This document shows, in pieces, positions 34,757 to 46,969 of a DNA stretch of 64,000 nt. The stretch comes from Diphasiastrum complanatum (taxonomy: Eukaryota; Streptophyta; Lycopodiopsida; Lycopodiales; Lycopodiaceae): positions 57,985,600 to 58,049,599 of the forward strand of contig CM055096.1 of the NCBI GenBank assembly GCA_029204225.1, given 5' to 3'. A program made the position numbers and the translations under genes. Position 1 is the first letter of the stretch. Each line of letters begins with the position of its first letter. A model generated the notes under the pieces. That model searched no databases. It was not told the origin of the DNA and saw only the letters and a program-made list of their open reading frames with translations.

Positions 34757-35690
34757 GAAATCTTTTGAAATGAGAAATGGCACCCAATTTTTTTTTATGA
34801 ACTTACAATTTCTTGAAATTCAAGTACTTTTTGAATCCTAAATCCAAAAATGAATTTATTATTTTGCGAGATTGTATATTTTGCATTTAAAATTTGGACG
34901 AAGTATTGCAAAATATTTTTAAAATTTTACACTAAAATAACACAAAAAATAAAAATATCATTTGTGTGCAATTTGTTATTATGTAAAATAGTTGTTGGAT
35001 TAAGCAAGTGATTGTAAAATTTAAAAATTATTAAAAAAAACAAAACAAAAAACACATAAATTTTATAACTTGTTTATAATTTGATATTTCTATTTTAAGA
35101 ATCAAGTAAACAAAACAAATCTAGTATTTAAAAAGATATGCTAAATCATTCACCAAAAAGATAATTAAAAACATCTAAGAAATAAACATTTTCTACACAA
35201 AAGGTGAAAATATAAAGAATTTGGAAGTTTCTCAGCATGCACGTCTATAAAATGCGTCAACCATACTTTTGCAGTTAAGGAGTCCGGAGAAATAGTCCGA
35301 CCTTGAAGACTAGGATCTTTTTTTAATCTCGTGTGAATACAAGCACGTCTAGAATTTCCAGTTGCATGGACAGCCTTGAAAGTCTTGCGACAAACTTCAG
35401 TTGTTTCTAGAATGTAAGTGAAACCTTAATAATTTTGGTCATTTTTTGTCTTTGAAAAAAAGCTCGAGTGAATTCGCTTAACTTCAACAGAGGTCAATTT
35501 TTGCAAACACAAGGAAATACAACAAACTAAATTTCTGACTCTACGGATTTCATGAGGTTCCAGTAATTGTTTTTGACATGAGGTCATTTCTCGACTTGAT
35601 TGTAAATCTCTTCGAAATTTCTCTTTTCCTTTGGGTCCTGTTTTGTATGAAAGACTTGGGACATTGACACCTAAAGGTGCTGGTATAGCT
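34757..35690 (-). pseudogene. DUF7869-like transposase relic, copy 2, N-terminal part
   Basis: Read leftwards from about 35690: KTGPKGKEKFRRDLQSS, RVRNLVCCISLCLQKLTS, then VCRKTFKAVHATGNSRRACI, HTRLKKDPSLQGRTISPDSL and WLTHFIDVHAEKLPN. It aligns by eye with about 26180-25690 of copy 1. The 'C.K.F....G.S.......L.......G.......L.......HFI...AE.LP' pattern resembles the N-terminal region of DUF7869-type proteins. Left of 35210 it decays into AT-rich sequence ending near the word GAAATCTTTTGAAATG at 34757, which recurs beside copy 3. Confidence 0.55.
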
Positions 35691-35694
35691 CTCA

Positions 35695-35870
35695 AAATTG
35701 GAAATATTCATGATGTACAAAGATTTTGCAATGTCAAAGAATGTTCAGCATCTAAGTTACTCTTATTTCGTGAAACTATGGAAGAGAGATTTTGGTATGG
35801 TAAAAATATCGAAAAAATCCAGAATGTCTGTATGTACCATCTACGAGCGGTTGAAAGCGCTTAGAGAACA
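35695..35870 (+). pseudogene. Inverted middle segment of the transposase relic
   Basis: The + strand reads LSYSYFVKLWKRDFGMVKIS and SRMSVCTIYERLK. The same segment lies on the minus strand at about 25640-25480 in copy 1, where it follows the N-terminal part without inversion. Here it is flipped relative to the adjacent N-terminal part, so copy 2 has an internal inversion. Confidence 0.55.
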
Positions 35871-36047
35871 AGACACTAGGTTCTCCTGGGCACCAAGCTA
35901 TATGAATAGGGTCAATCATCATAAGTGGGATGATGGGTGTATCAATGTCTGTTGAAGATGGTAGAATGTACACATCCTCTGCAACGGTTTCTATCCGACA
36001 TCTGTTGGAATCAGCACAGTCAACAGTAGCCAATGCTTGACCCCAAT

Positions 36048-38530
36048 TTATAATGTCCGCGGATCTCGTATAGTGGCCTTTTGGTTGGATCGGGACACTA
36101 TCTGATTCGTCATAAGTTGTTGATGACCAATCATCATAAAATTTAGCGGGCTTGACATGGTCAGTTGAGTCAACAGTGACTCATTTGTCGTGATTGCCAA
36201 AGGTGATTTTGCTATGCTTCCAATCTTGGACAAGGCCTGCCATCTATAGCCAGGGTGTACCAAGGAGTTTATAAGTATTTTCATCATCTGATAAGTCTAG
36301 GATGACATAATCGATTACAAATTTGACACCTGCAATGCAAACATTGATATTTGATAAATGACCGGCAGGGTCTGTAACTTGTTGATCAACCATGCAAAGT
36401 TTGTAGCGTGGTTGATCGAGGGTATGGAAGCCCCATGACTTTGCCAATGAAAAAGCCATTATATTTATGCCTGATCGACTATCAAGGATAGCGGATACTG
36501 CGGAATAGTCTTTATAAGACAGAGGCAAGGTGATGCTAGTCCCCTTAGCAACACCTATATTCAGCAGATTCATAGGAATCTGAGGAATTTCAGGAACCTC
36601 TTCTGTTTTCCTCTGGTCGTTAGGAATAGTAGGCAGCTAAAAACTACGATGGATATAGCGCTGAAGCCTGGTGAAAGATTTTGTCACGCTATGGAATGGC
36701 ATGGTGAGTTGAGCTTGTAGGAGATCAGAAAATACTTCAAGTCCCTATAGGGATTGCTCTTTTTCGGGGATTTGAGCAGATAACAAACTTTCTGTATTTT
36801 CTTCCTCTCGCAAAAATGCATCTCTAAATTCATTGTACTGCCTTTGTTCCACTTTTGGGTTTGGGTAGTCTTTGGGTAAAGTGGAAGCTATCATTGGGCT
36901 CTCCGGATGGTCAACTGATTTGGCAATGTGTTGCTATTGTTCTTGGTGTTGGCATTGTGCTCTAGTGAGAACTCTAACAAGATGTGTTTGTGCAGATTCT
37001 CAAGGGTGTCTATGTTTTTGTGCTCCTAGATCAGGTTGTCCCCTTGGAGGTGGACCTAAGAGTGCCAAATGTTGTTGAGGTTCATGTCTAGACTATCTAG
37101 GCAACTCCTGTATATGAACTTGGTTGTTTCGTGGTGGGTAGTGCTGGTGTTGGTTTTGTGAAACAAACGGTTGTCGAGGAGGTTAATAATGGCCCCCTGA
37201 CTGGTTGTGAGGCTGGTTCCTCGGGTTATAATAGCAATAGAGTGAGGTATGTCCCAAAAAGTCGCAGATGTCGCATTTGATCAATGAAGTATCGGGGACT
37301 GGTTGGTATGATGGACACTCATTGCCAATGTGTGCACCTCAACAGTGAGGGCATATGATGGATTTGGCCAGTGGGTAACTGACCCAGCATCGAGCTCTGG
37401 ATAAATTTTAGAATATTTTAAAACTCTTTTGTGAGTTTCTCCATTTGTTGTTGGTGTTGCTGGTTAAGCAACTCCATTTGTGTTTTCCATAATTGTTCTC
37501 ATGTTTCCTCATGTGGTCGAGCTTCCTGTACAGCACGATGTGCTCTCCGTTCACGTGGCTCATCAACATCTGATCCCTCGTCTTCTTCTCGAATGGCATC
37601 AGACATGGCTTGTTTCAATGATGTGTATTCATCATTGGAGCGAATTTCACGTCGTATCCATCATGGGAGTCCAACAAGGAACCAAATGATGAGCATAGAT
37701 TCAGTTGGTTGTTCATGTACCTGACTTTTTAATCTTTTTAATCTTCTATGTAGTCACGTACTTTCTCATCTTTGGTCATTTTGATGTTACTCAGCTTGAC
37801 AAAAGGACTTTCGATCAAACGAAATGGCTTAAAATGTTTGATGAAGACTTCCTTCAAGAGTGACCAGTCGCGTTTATCATCACGATCAAGGTCAAAATAC
37901 CATTCTCGTGCTTGATCGATCATGGTCATCGAGAACAGCTGAACCATGGCTTCTGGTGCGCCATAGACATCGCATGCGTTCTCAAAGACTTGAAGAACTG
38001 GTGTTTGGCCGTTTGGGTGGTTGTGTTGTTGGTGATGTAGTCTGTGAGCAGGAACGCTTGGATTTCTTGGACTCAATAGGAATGTCCCAAGCTTGGTCGG
38101 CAACTTGCAGGAGTCGTTGAAGGCTGGGCCCATTGTGCACCTGATGGAATGTGATATCTATCATGAGGTACCCCAGGACTGTTGTCGGCTGTTTATTTTT
38201 TGCACATTCATGAAGGTAGTTCGAAGCAAATTGTGCCCAATCATAAAGGTTTTGGGTATGCAGTCGTGAATCTGCCATCATGTGGAATAGAGACATTGGT
38301 ACCTGCTGCACCTTTGTTCTCTATCGTTGTGTGTACCTGGTCAAGTACGCACATGCCGCTGCTAGTTGTTGATCATTGATTGCCTTAATGCAGTACCCAT
38401 CTTTATTCTTCCATTTCTCCACTGAGGGATCGATATACTTGAAATAAGCTATCTGCTCAATCTTCTGGAGCATCCTTGTAACAGCATTTGGTCCACGAGA
38501 AAAGCCGAAGGGATACAACTCTGTCGCCAC
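36048..38530 (-). pseudogene. Ty3/gypsy gag-protease remnant
   Basis: From the start at 38530 leftwards: MATELYPFGFSRGPNAVTRM and further N-terminal gag, then after a frameshift the retrotransposon gag domain (38133-37738: VFENACDVYGAPEAMVQLFS, ARE-WYFDLDRDDKRDW, VFIKHFKPFR), a region with GAHIGNECPSYQ and CDICDFLGHTSLYC (zinc-knuckle-like, near 37330-37240), a proline- and glutamine-rich linker, and a retropepsin (36573-36244: LPLSYKDYSAVSAILDSRSG, with DSR where DSG is usual, and LLGTPWL). No RT, RNase H or integrase follows on this side. The LTR of the same element type lies upstream at about 38640-39430. Confidence 0.8.
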
Positions 38531-38639
38531 AAAATATATAAAAAAAAATGGAGCTGGTGGTGAGTCAACATATGAGTGATTAGATTTTGGCTTTCTTGAT
38601 GAATCTAGACTTCTGGAGGACTAGATCTTCTCAAGGGAG

Positions 38640-38873
38640 GAGCGGAATGGAAATAAATTCACCTAATGGATCATATTTATCACTCTAAATGTGTTTCTAA
38701 CACCTATCATACTATTTTGTGATTTTGTGGATTTAATGGATGAAAGCATGAGCTAATGATCTTCTTTAGTGTGATAGCATGATTTTGAAACAACGATCAA
38801 GCATTCATACATCCACAATCAAACATACAATGGAGGGCTTCACAAAGTAAGAAAATGTGGAGGATGAGGCTTT

Positions 38874-38941
<68 letters not shown>

Positions 38942-39430
38942 CTCTGTTTTTACAAATGAAAGTGATTACAAAATGGTGTCACATCCCTACTTATAGACAA
39001 AGCTAGGGTTAGGATTTTTGGTTCACCCAAAAACCATGTGCCATAACAACTTGACTATCTTAAAAAGTTATAAACCAAAATGCATTTAAAACTACTTGGG
39101 TACTTTCTTATTTTTGACCCATTGGAGTTTAGATCTATTTTTATTTCTCGCGCCTTTGTCTTACGAGTACACTGCACCTTCTAAGGGTGTTTGACTTTAT
39201 TTTATAGATAGATCTAAATCTTTATGTCGACTCGTCCATGCTTTTATTCTCGTCGCCGTGAGATATGTTGGGGAGGCACTGGGCTTTGGCTTTACTCATT
39301 GGCTGGGTCCGCGACTTGTCGACCTTCTGATATTAGCGTTCCCGATAAATATGAATTCCGGAACTCCATCTCGGTTGATCATCGAGACTCCTTAATGTAG
39401 TTTGGAGGCATGATTCCTTCATTTGATATC
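38640..39430 (-). repeat. LTR-like repeat upstream of the gypsy gag
   Basis: This stretch is about 90% alike, by eye, to 55917-56650, including long blocks around 38690-38880 and 38990-39420. It lies just upstream of the gypsy gag on the minus strand, so it is best read as its LTR and leader. A CT microsatellite expands it. Exact borders were not determined. Confidence 0.6.
38877..38938 (+). repeat. (CT)n microsatellite within the LTR-like repeat
   Basis: About 31 CT units. The matching site of the second copy, near 56173-56187, has only a few CT units with an interruption. Confidence 0.95.
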
Positions 39431-39599
39431 TGTATCAAAAATCCCTTGGAAGAATCTTCACTAGAATTTTCCAACAAAACTAGAACCAAGAGTGGAACAA
39501 AACTAGAACCAGGAGTGGAAATGGCAGGAGATTCGGCTAAGACGCAGCAGCAGAGTGAAGCCACATAGGGGGATCCATCAAGGGATTTAACGACCCCAG

Positions 39600-40700
39600 C
39601 TGTTTCAGTACAGGAAACCATGAACCCGGCTCAGGATATAGAGACATTGGAACGTGACACAAGATATTCCGATGATGGACATATCATAATGTTCTTACAT
39701 ACGGCCAATAATTTTTCTCCGGGCTTACGACCCGGGATATATTTCATTCGGCAATACCAATACATGGAAGAGCAAGCAGCGTATTGGCTCATGATGTATA
39801 TCCAACAAACAGAGAGATTGAAGATTGCAGCAGAAGAGGCGCCTAAGACACGACAATATCAGACGTAGGTACAGGATCTGACCACACGATTAACCGGCAT
39901 ACAGAAACAAACTTCAGAAGGAAGTCTATACGGTCCAAACTTTCAAAGACATGGTTGAGCATGACAGGAATCTGTTACAATCATAGATCACGAACATCAT
40001 TACAGGAGGATCAGTGCGCATTGATAACGCAGGTTTTAAGGAATGGGCCAAAACGATACTACGCACAAAGGTAGCAGAAAAGCTAGAATAGCTCATAGAA
40101 GAACAAGGATTCCTACGAGAGGAAAATATGCAGTTGGTAGGCAGAAAAGAAAGGCATACTACTAGCCATAGAATAGTGTGGTGGTTGGTTGTCACACCCG
40201 GAGGCCATGCAGGAGCAAGCAAACTTAAGACAAGTTACGGTTGATTATCAACGACTCCAGCAACAGCTGTCGAATATGGAAGTTGAACTCCATGATAAGG
40301 AAAACGAATGCAAGAAATAGCAAGCGCAGAGACCAAATGAAGACAAGAGCCCAGCGGGATACGATGCACTACTCCAAAACTGAACCAGCAAGTTGGGGGT
40401 TTTCGGACAGTAGAGCAGACCTTGGTTCCGGTACCGCGTCAGTCGAGAGTAAAACGACCAAGAACCGCACTAGGAAGGGAGGTAAAAAGTTTGTACAACC
40501 CTGGATATTCCTACGCAATGTAAGGCATGCCTACAATATTGACTATATATTTTTGCCAGGGATGAGGGACATCACGAGTGTAGAATGGGATGTTAGGCGA
40601 GTTATACAACTTCCGACAAGAATTAGATTTAAAGTCACAAGCAGTTTTGGCATGGGCGGTTTTGCAGGGAACACGAAATCTTTTGAAATGGGACAATATC
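39600..40700 (+). pseudogene. Degenerate coiled-coil gag-like region
   Basis: The open part reads MNPAQDIETLERDTRY, YFIRQYQYMEEQAAYWLMMY and QQTERLKIAAEEA, with later fragments rich in Gln and Glu, such as YQRLQQQLSNMEVELHDKE. Similar text, with HMHWLISQHQVLENKVQY and EEVQQQLKQ, occurs at 45700-45960 in the internal region of the non-autonomous LTR element, so this is probably another copy of that family. No enzymatic domain was seen. Many stops and frame changes. Confidence 0.45.
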
Positions 40701-40988
40701 CTAAAAACGGATAATTGTTTTTTGATTTTCTAATTTTTTTTCAAAAACATATTTTGCAAACAATATGCTCTTTAGCAAAAAAAAAAAAAAAACCCTGTGA
40801 AATGTCAAAAAAAAAAAGAATTTTTAATAAAATCTTTAAAATTAAAAATATTAAAAATAAGCAAAATTTATGGTGTTTTGATAGTCTAAATCAACTTTCA
40901 TGAAAATAACTCGTAGAATACATTTGAAGCCAGTCACAGTAAATCCACAAATTTTGAAAACATTGAAAATAAATTTTATGTTTTTTTT

Positions 40989-41580
40989 TCACAATTCAAA
41001 TTCCAAAAAATTCTCACTAAGTCCTCTCAACTCGATGCTTGAAATATTATCAAGACTTTTTTTTTTAACTGAAGAAGTTGACGATCCATCTTTCTCATTA
41101 GAGTCTACTGGCAAATTCTCATCCGAATCGGCCTCCAATGTTGAGAGAAAATTTTGTAATGTGGCTTTGCTATGTTGAAGCCGAGTCGAAGATGATGGTT
41201 GTACACTTAATCCAAGACGTTCTTGCAAAATAGATATTGTTGACTTTCGTAAATGATTCGTCATTGTCAACTCGAAATTAAATGCAAGTACATCCACATC
41301 TTGGAGATTTACATTATTGACCCTTGGCTGATTCTTTGTTATATGCTTCTGCTTGCCTTTTGGGTCTAATTGCAACATTTTTAGCTCGTACATTCCCAAG
41401 AAAGCATTTGTTGAAACGGTATGCATCCAGTGCACACGTACAAACTTGGTGTCGTCGCTCCGAAACCAATCACTTTAGCAATCCAAAATGGATGACTTTC
41501 ATTATTTTTCGACGCCAAAAGTGCAATGGGACTCCCAACCTTTAATTCATTGAGGTTACCAGACCATTTAGCCTTGGCAG
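40989..41580 (-). pseudogene. DUF7869-like transposase relic, copy 3, C-terminal part
   Basis: Reading leftwards: AKWSGNLNELKVGSPIALLA, NNESHPFWIAKVIGF, then after a frameshift VRVHWMHTVSTNAFLGMYEL, DVDVLAFNFELTMTNHLRKS and ISILQERLGL, with an acidic tail and a stop at 40989. The pattern 'G..(V/I)A.......FWIAKV ... VHW.HT.STNAF.G.Y.L ... VD.L..F.LT....LRK..I..L...L' is what I expect at the C-terminus of DUF7869-type transposase-like proteins (recognition from memory). One frameshift is visible near 41450. It lacks the DxMDQ and QLDN core, so it is a separate 3' fragment. Confidence 0.55.
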
Positions 41581-41599
41581 CATGTACTTGTGTCCGATC

Positions 41600-42750
41600 T
41601 CAACCAAAGCCATTCAGTCACTTCTCGACCGAAGCCACCCAATCAAATCTCCACCGAAGCATTCCATTCAGATCTCGACCGAACGCATCCCTTCAGATCT
41701 CAACCGAGCGCATTCTGTCAGATCTTGACCGGAGCCACTCGTCAAGATCTCGACCACCGATTTTTTTTTTGAAATGTACTTCAAGAGCCATCACGTCAAA
41801 TCTCGACTGCAGCAAGAAGACGACGACAATAAATACCTTGACAACGACTCGCAATGCAAATTCTGGAGTTCTTGCAACTATTTGTTGGCAATCTTCTTGT
41901 TTCCGTGTTTGATTTTGGCGCTCTTCTGTTATATGCATCTGTTCTTGGCTACACTCCACCTCCACCGAGTATCCACCATCGTGGTTTGATTACCATTCAG
42001 AGCGCCATCACCAATCCTTCAAAACCTAACATCGCCTGCAGATGACACATCAGCTTGAAACTTTTCGCACACCTGAGGGGTAGTGTCACGCGAGGATACA
42101 TCACGCTCCCATTACACTATTGAGAACAACATCATCAACATCAAACACTCCATTTTTTTTCCAGTTTCTTCACCACCTCCACAACTCCATTTCCACAATT
42201 ACCCATCTTCCTAACATCTCCGTCCTTGACCGACATCTAAACATCTTCTTCTTTCAGACATTATACCTTACATTTTTGCTTCCCCAACCTCATTCCATCA
42301 CCTTTTCTTACAGGAACATCTTTCGCTTTGCACACATTTTTCACTTCTCGACCGACTCCTTCACTTGCCTTCTCAACCGAAGCCATCCAGTCACTTCTCG
42401 ACCGACGCCTTCACCTGCCTTCTCAACCGAAGCCATCTAGGCACTTCTCAATCCAAACACTTCTCAACCGAAGCCATCCAGTCACTTCTCAACCGAAACC
42501 ATCCAGACACTTCTCCACCAAAACCATCCAGTCACTTCTCAACCGAAGCCATCCAGACACTTCTCAACTGGAGCCATCCAGTCACTTCTCGACCGAAGCC
42601 ATCCAGTCCCATCTCGACCAAAGCATTCTAGTCCCATCTCGACCGAAGCATTCCACTTCCATCTCAACCGAGGACCTTCCATCCAATCTCGACCGACACA
42701 CACCCATCACATCTCGACCGAGCCGAATCCTTGTCTCAAATCTCAACTGA
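41600..42750 (+). repeat. 25-bp minisatellite in an LTR-element leader
   Basis: Units of about 25 bp with consensus CCAGTCACTTCTC then (A/G)ACCGAAGCCAT are stacked from about 42340 to 42750, with looser copies at 41600-41770. The same words (TCTCGACCGAAG) occur just after the primer-binding site of the LTR element at 45320-45650, so the array is probably an expanded untranslated leader. All three frames are open by repetition; I do not treat them as genes. Confidence 0.8.
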
Positions 42751-43465
42751 TGCATTTTTTCCAGATAACTGTTTTTTTCTAGTTTTTCACCATGTCTTCC
42801 AACCAGAGTTCCAGTTTTGACGACCCGGATGCAAATAAGATCGACATACAGATGTGCAACCTGGATATTGCTGAGGTGCAGTCCTGGTACCAGTAGGTAC
42901 AACCCTTTTTCAAGGCAATTATTGAGTTCCAAATTTTTGTCCAGGCTAGATATCAGAGTCCGTACTTGCTACACATGGCATATGCCAATTATAATGCTAC
43001 TGCGAGATCGTGCCCATTCATAGTTCCCCTTGTCAAGAACTATGTCTCCACTTTGCCAGACAACTCTGATTGTCCTCTGTAGCTAGTGGGTAGCTCGGGG
43101 AGTCTAAAAGTTTTGACTTGCGTCTGACTCGCCAGTCTAGCCTGACTTGCCAACTGTGAAAACCATAAATTATCCAGAACATTTGACAAATCATAACCCA
43201 TCTGCGTTTTTCTTGTTTTCACTTTCTCCGATTGCCTTTTGAATTCGCATTTACATCATCATCCATCCATCGTACTTTTGTTTAGATTCCAACTGATCTT
43301 GATCTACGATTCATTATCGCATCGGTTTGATCATCAATCAGATCCATCATCTGATCACCCATATCCATATAAGAACTACAAAAAAAAATTATTTGAGAAC
43401 AAAAAACGAAAAGATAAAAAAACAATCGAAAAATGAAAATACCAAAAATAGTCCTATTTCCCATT

Positions 43466-44160
43466 CTATTGTATGCATCTGAGATCTGGTAGGAGATTAT
43501 TCGCCCTAGATCTCCACGAACTTGAGGAATTCGTCAACGTACCGATCGAAATATTACCTGAACCTGTTGATCTAAATCCACTCCCGATGGACAATCCTAG
43601 GCCATTTGTACCCCACACAGTCCACGCCCCGTCGACAACCTTATCTTGTGGCAGTACATAAGCACTGGTATAACAAAGTGTTCTCGGTACCCGATTCAGA
43701 GCAGCCGACACTCTTCATAAAAAAATATCTAGATATCAAGACCAGAGGTGGCTATACCTTACCAGGAAAGCTTGAGGAGCTCATCAAGAAGAAATCGGTC
43801 GATATCTTGTGACTTTTGCATCCCCAACCAGAGTGGAGAAAGGCGTCATTTCTGCGCAAGCCCGAACTAATCAAGGAATATCTGATGGCATCGGTAGAAT
43901 AATGGGCAGATCCATTATACCACCCCATGCCTAGAAGGAGATCTTGGTCACCATTGAAAACTCCAAACGTCGGGGCCTATAATTGGCCAATAATAAAGTC
44001 AGAGAAGGGTTGGAGCACGACCATAGATTTCCAAAGGGCTCTTGTTAGCGGATTTCAGATAATTCCCAGATGTCGAGCCAAGCTGAAGACACAGAGTATC
44101 TCTCACCCATGACTGAGGAGGTCTCAGAAGGAGGTGAGCAGAAGAAGCTGGGGCCGAGCA
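43466..44160 (+). pseudogene. Internal-region remnant of the non-autonomous LTR family
   Basis: Short frames read MHLRSGRRLFALDLHELEEF, QPYLVAVHKHWYNKVFSV, KKYLDIKTRGGYTLPGKLEE and a tail with MTEEVSEGGEQKK. The last 170 bases before the LTR (43990-44160) match 46840-46969 before the second LTR. No RT, integrase or protease motif was recognised. I cannot name the protein. Confidence 0.45.
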
Positions 44161-45216
44161 TGAGAGCCGAGGATTACTAGCTAGGATTACAGTTATTTTC
44201 TATGTGAGCCTACATGGTGTATCCCAGAGAAGGAACGACCATGTAGGAGTTAGTAATGTTCCTAGGCAATGTAAATAAGTGTAGACCCCCTCAAATAATT
44301 TAGAGTGAGCCACCTTTTGATGGTGACCTCTAGTGGTAGGGCTATTTCCACTTGTAATTTCTATATTAGTGGAATTACCACTTAGGCTCCACATGGGCAG
44401 CCCTGCAGCCCTCTTGCTTATTTAAGGGCCCCCCTCTCTTGTGAGGGAGCTTTTATTGTATTGTCATCTCTATTGAATAAAGAAGATTCTTCTCGAGTTC
44501 TTGGCAATTGAGAAGCTCCTTGTTCATGGCTATTTTCTTGAGTGAAATTCCTATGAACATGTTCTGATTTCTTGTTGTGAATGTGGATTAATTAGATTTC
44601 TTGCTTACTTTCTTGCAATGTAGAATGTAGATGTGAATTAATTTCCTTGTTTCTTGATTTTGTAGTTTCAGCATACAGGTAAACTATAAAGGCTAAGATT
44701 GTATATCTGATCTTGCATATTTATTGACAATCCTGTCCTTGATTGTTCTTGGGTATTCCAAGCATCAAGAAGTGAGTGTTTCTTGATTCTTGGGTTGCTA
44801 GAATGCTATTAGGAAGTTAGTTTTCTTGATTATTGTTTCTTGTTGTGTAGCTTAATTCTGTTATTGTATTGTTCCCTAATTTCTTAGGATAGTTTGGTAG
44901 ATAGATTTGTAGACTTGCTCTCTGTCCCAGAACGTTAATGTGTGCTTGAGCAAGGATTGGTTACATGGCTTGTAAATGCATGTAGCTGAGTGAACGTAAC
45001 CATTTCATCCCACTGATAGGCTGGGAATACATATTCAAATTGAGAAACATTTCTCTCTGGAAATCGTTCTAAACAAGAGGACTTAACTGTAAAGAACTGG
45101 CTTCTAGAAACGGGCAGAAACACCCAATTTTCAGAGCGGCAACCACCTAAGACGTAACAAAGAAGAAGAAGAGAAGAGAAACCGTGCTCACAAATTTTGG
45201 CTGGAATCTATGAACA
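44161..45216 (+). repeat. LTR of a non-autonomous gypsy-like family
   Basis: The first 315 bases recur at 46970-47290, and the last 710 recur inverted at 57436-58140, whose end fixes the right border at GAACA (45216). A TATA-box-like CTTATTTAAGGG lies near 44418 and AATAAA near 44476. A purine-rich tract precedes the TG at 44161, the likely left border. Confidence 0.65.
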
Positions 45217-45230
45217 TTTGGTGCCCACAA
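45217..45230 (+). promoter_or_regulatory. Primer-binding site of the non-autonomous LTR family
   Basis: TTTGGTGCCCACAA directly after the LTR end resembles the 'TTGGTGCCCACC' site common in plant gypsy elements. Its position supports the LTR border. Confidence 0.55.
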
Positions 45231-46969
45231 CTACACAGACACTTATCAATGTCAAACCTTTCCAATCTGTGCTGCCAAACCATCTCTCTGAAGTCTCCCA
45301 TACGCATCCTTATAGAGCTCGTCACTTTGGTCTCGACCGACGTATAGCTCTGTTTTTGACCGAGGCTTCATGCTCTTTACCTAGCCGAACTCCACGACTC
45401 TCATCTGGAACGGATCGAGCCTTATTTCATTTACCTATTGAAACCACACCCCAACTCTCGACCAAATCCCTACTAGAAATATCCTGCCAAGTCCTGAGTT
45501 AAACCTCAACCGATGCTCATCGATCAGATTTCACCCGAGTCTTTCAGTTGACATCTCGACCGAAGACCTTCTGTCCCATCTCAAACGGAGGCATTGAGTT
45601 ACATCTCAACTGAAGCATCCTGTCAAATCTCGACCGAAGATCTTCTGTCTTTGGATTAGCTTCACTATCCCACACCCCTGGTCAGTACCCAACCATCACT
45701 AACTCTGAGAAGCTCTCTGAAGCAGCTAAGCGCTCGATGATTGGCCTATCCGAAGCAAGCTACCACATGCATTGGTTGATAAGCCAGCACCAAGTGCTCG
45801 AGAATAAGGTCCAGTACTAGGGCCAAGAGATCGCACAACAGTAGAAGTTGGCCAAAGAAAAAGAAAAAGAGACAGATGAAATAAGATCCATGATGGCCGG
45901 ATGGAAGATCACATTGGAAGAGGTCCAGCAACAACTAAAGCAGTAGATGGCCCAGATCGACCAAGCACGAGATGGATCGTCAGGTGCAATGAGATGGATC
46001 GTCAGGTGCAATGACAGTTGGTGCCCCTCTGGTTAAGCCCGAGGACATACAGTTCTAGGCCCCACAGGCCACAACCATACGGATGGAGAAATATGTGCGG
46101 CTGATTCAAGAACGAGAAGCCGAGAATTTTTTTTTTGAAAATATCGTAGCCAGGCAGGAAAAGATCCTCCTTGAGTCCCAGAAATAGCTTGAAGAAACGA
46201 AAAAGGCCCTACAACAAGTCTTGGACAAGGTGAACCAATTATGGGACACGATGTGCAAGGCCCAAGCAGGTGTTTCTACAAAGAAACCACGAGATGAAAA
46301 TGGAGATAATGGAGCAAACAATAAGGACGGGCAAACCCGACCATCAGATGGTAGCTCGGGATCAGGTGGCCAGAGAGCCGAAGTTGCTTCTGGAGCTTTT
46401 TCCCTTCTCCCTCAGACTTTTAGACCAATCAAGAAGGCCATGAGATGATGGCTCGGCTCTACTATAGAGCAGCCTTCATGTCATCACGGTATGTCACTAT
46501 GATAGAAGACTGGCAGGAAATGGGCTTCATAGAAAAGATATGAGATTACCTAGGGCTGTTATCCTATGGAAGTAAGTTATGCTTCCAAGTCTTCGAGGCT
46601 CTAGGACAAAAATGAGTTCGAGAAAGCGGGTTGCACGACAACAAGGCGAGCAGGACTTGCAAGAGGTTCTCAAGAGGGATGGAATGTAGTGGCCATTGAG
46701 AGATCCCCAATTTTACGGAACAATTTTGTGGATAATAAGCACCTGGTTTTACGGAAGCGAACGAAGATCCACGCGTTTCCAAGTGCCAAGCGGAATGACA
46801 TCACTTGACATGTGTTGCAGTGGAATCTGCATCAGATTAGGGGTGGATAATATTAGCGGATTCCAGCGAATCTCCAGATGCCGAGCCAAGCTGAAGACAC
46901 AGAGTATCTCTCGTCCATGACCGAGGAGGTCTCAAAAGGAGGTGAGCAAAAGAAGCTGAGAGCCGAGCA
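45231..46969 (+). mobile_element. Internal region of the non-autonomous LTR element
   Basis: Only about 1.7 kb separates this LTR from the next copy. The first part carries degenerate 'TCTCGACCGAAG' leader repeats (45320-45650). The middle has coiled-coil-like fragments rich in Glu, Lys and Gln (45700-46350). The end has short frames such as MARLYYRAAFMSSRYVTMIE. No pol domain is present, so replication would need enzymes from another element. Confidence 0.55.

Noticed and set aside
41526-42750. Long Ser/Thr/Pro-rich frames resembling a repetitive surface protein
   Set aside because: They are translations of the 25-bp minisatellite. All three frames are open, and the same words are non-coding leader at 45320-45650.
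42340-42750. CRISPR-like array
   Set aside because: The repeats are directly adjacent without unique spacers and the genome is eukaryotic. It is a minisatellite.
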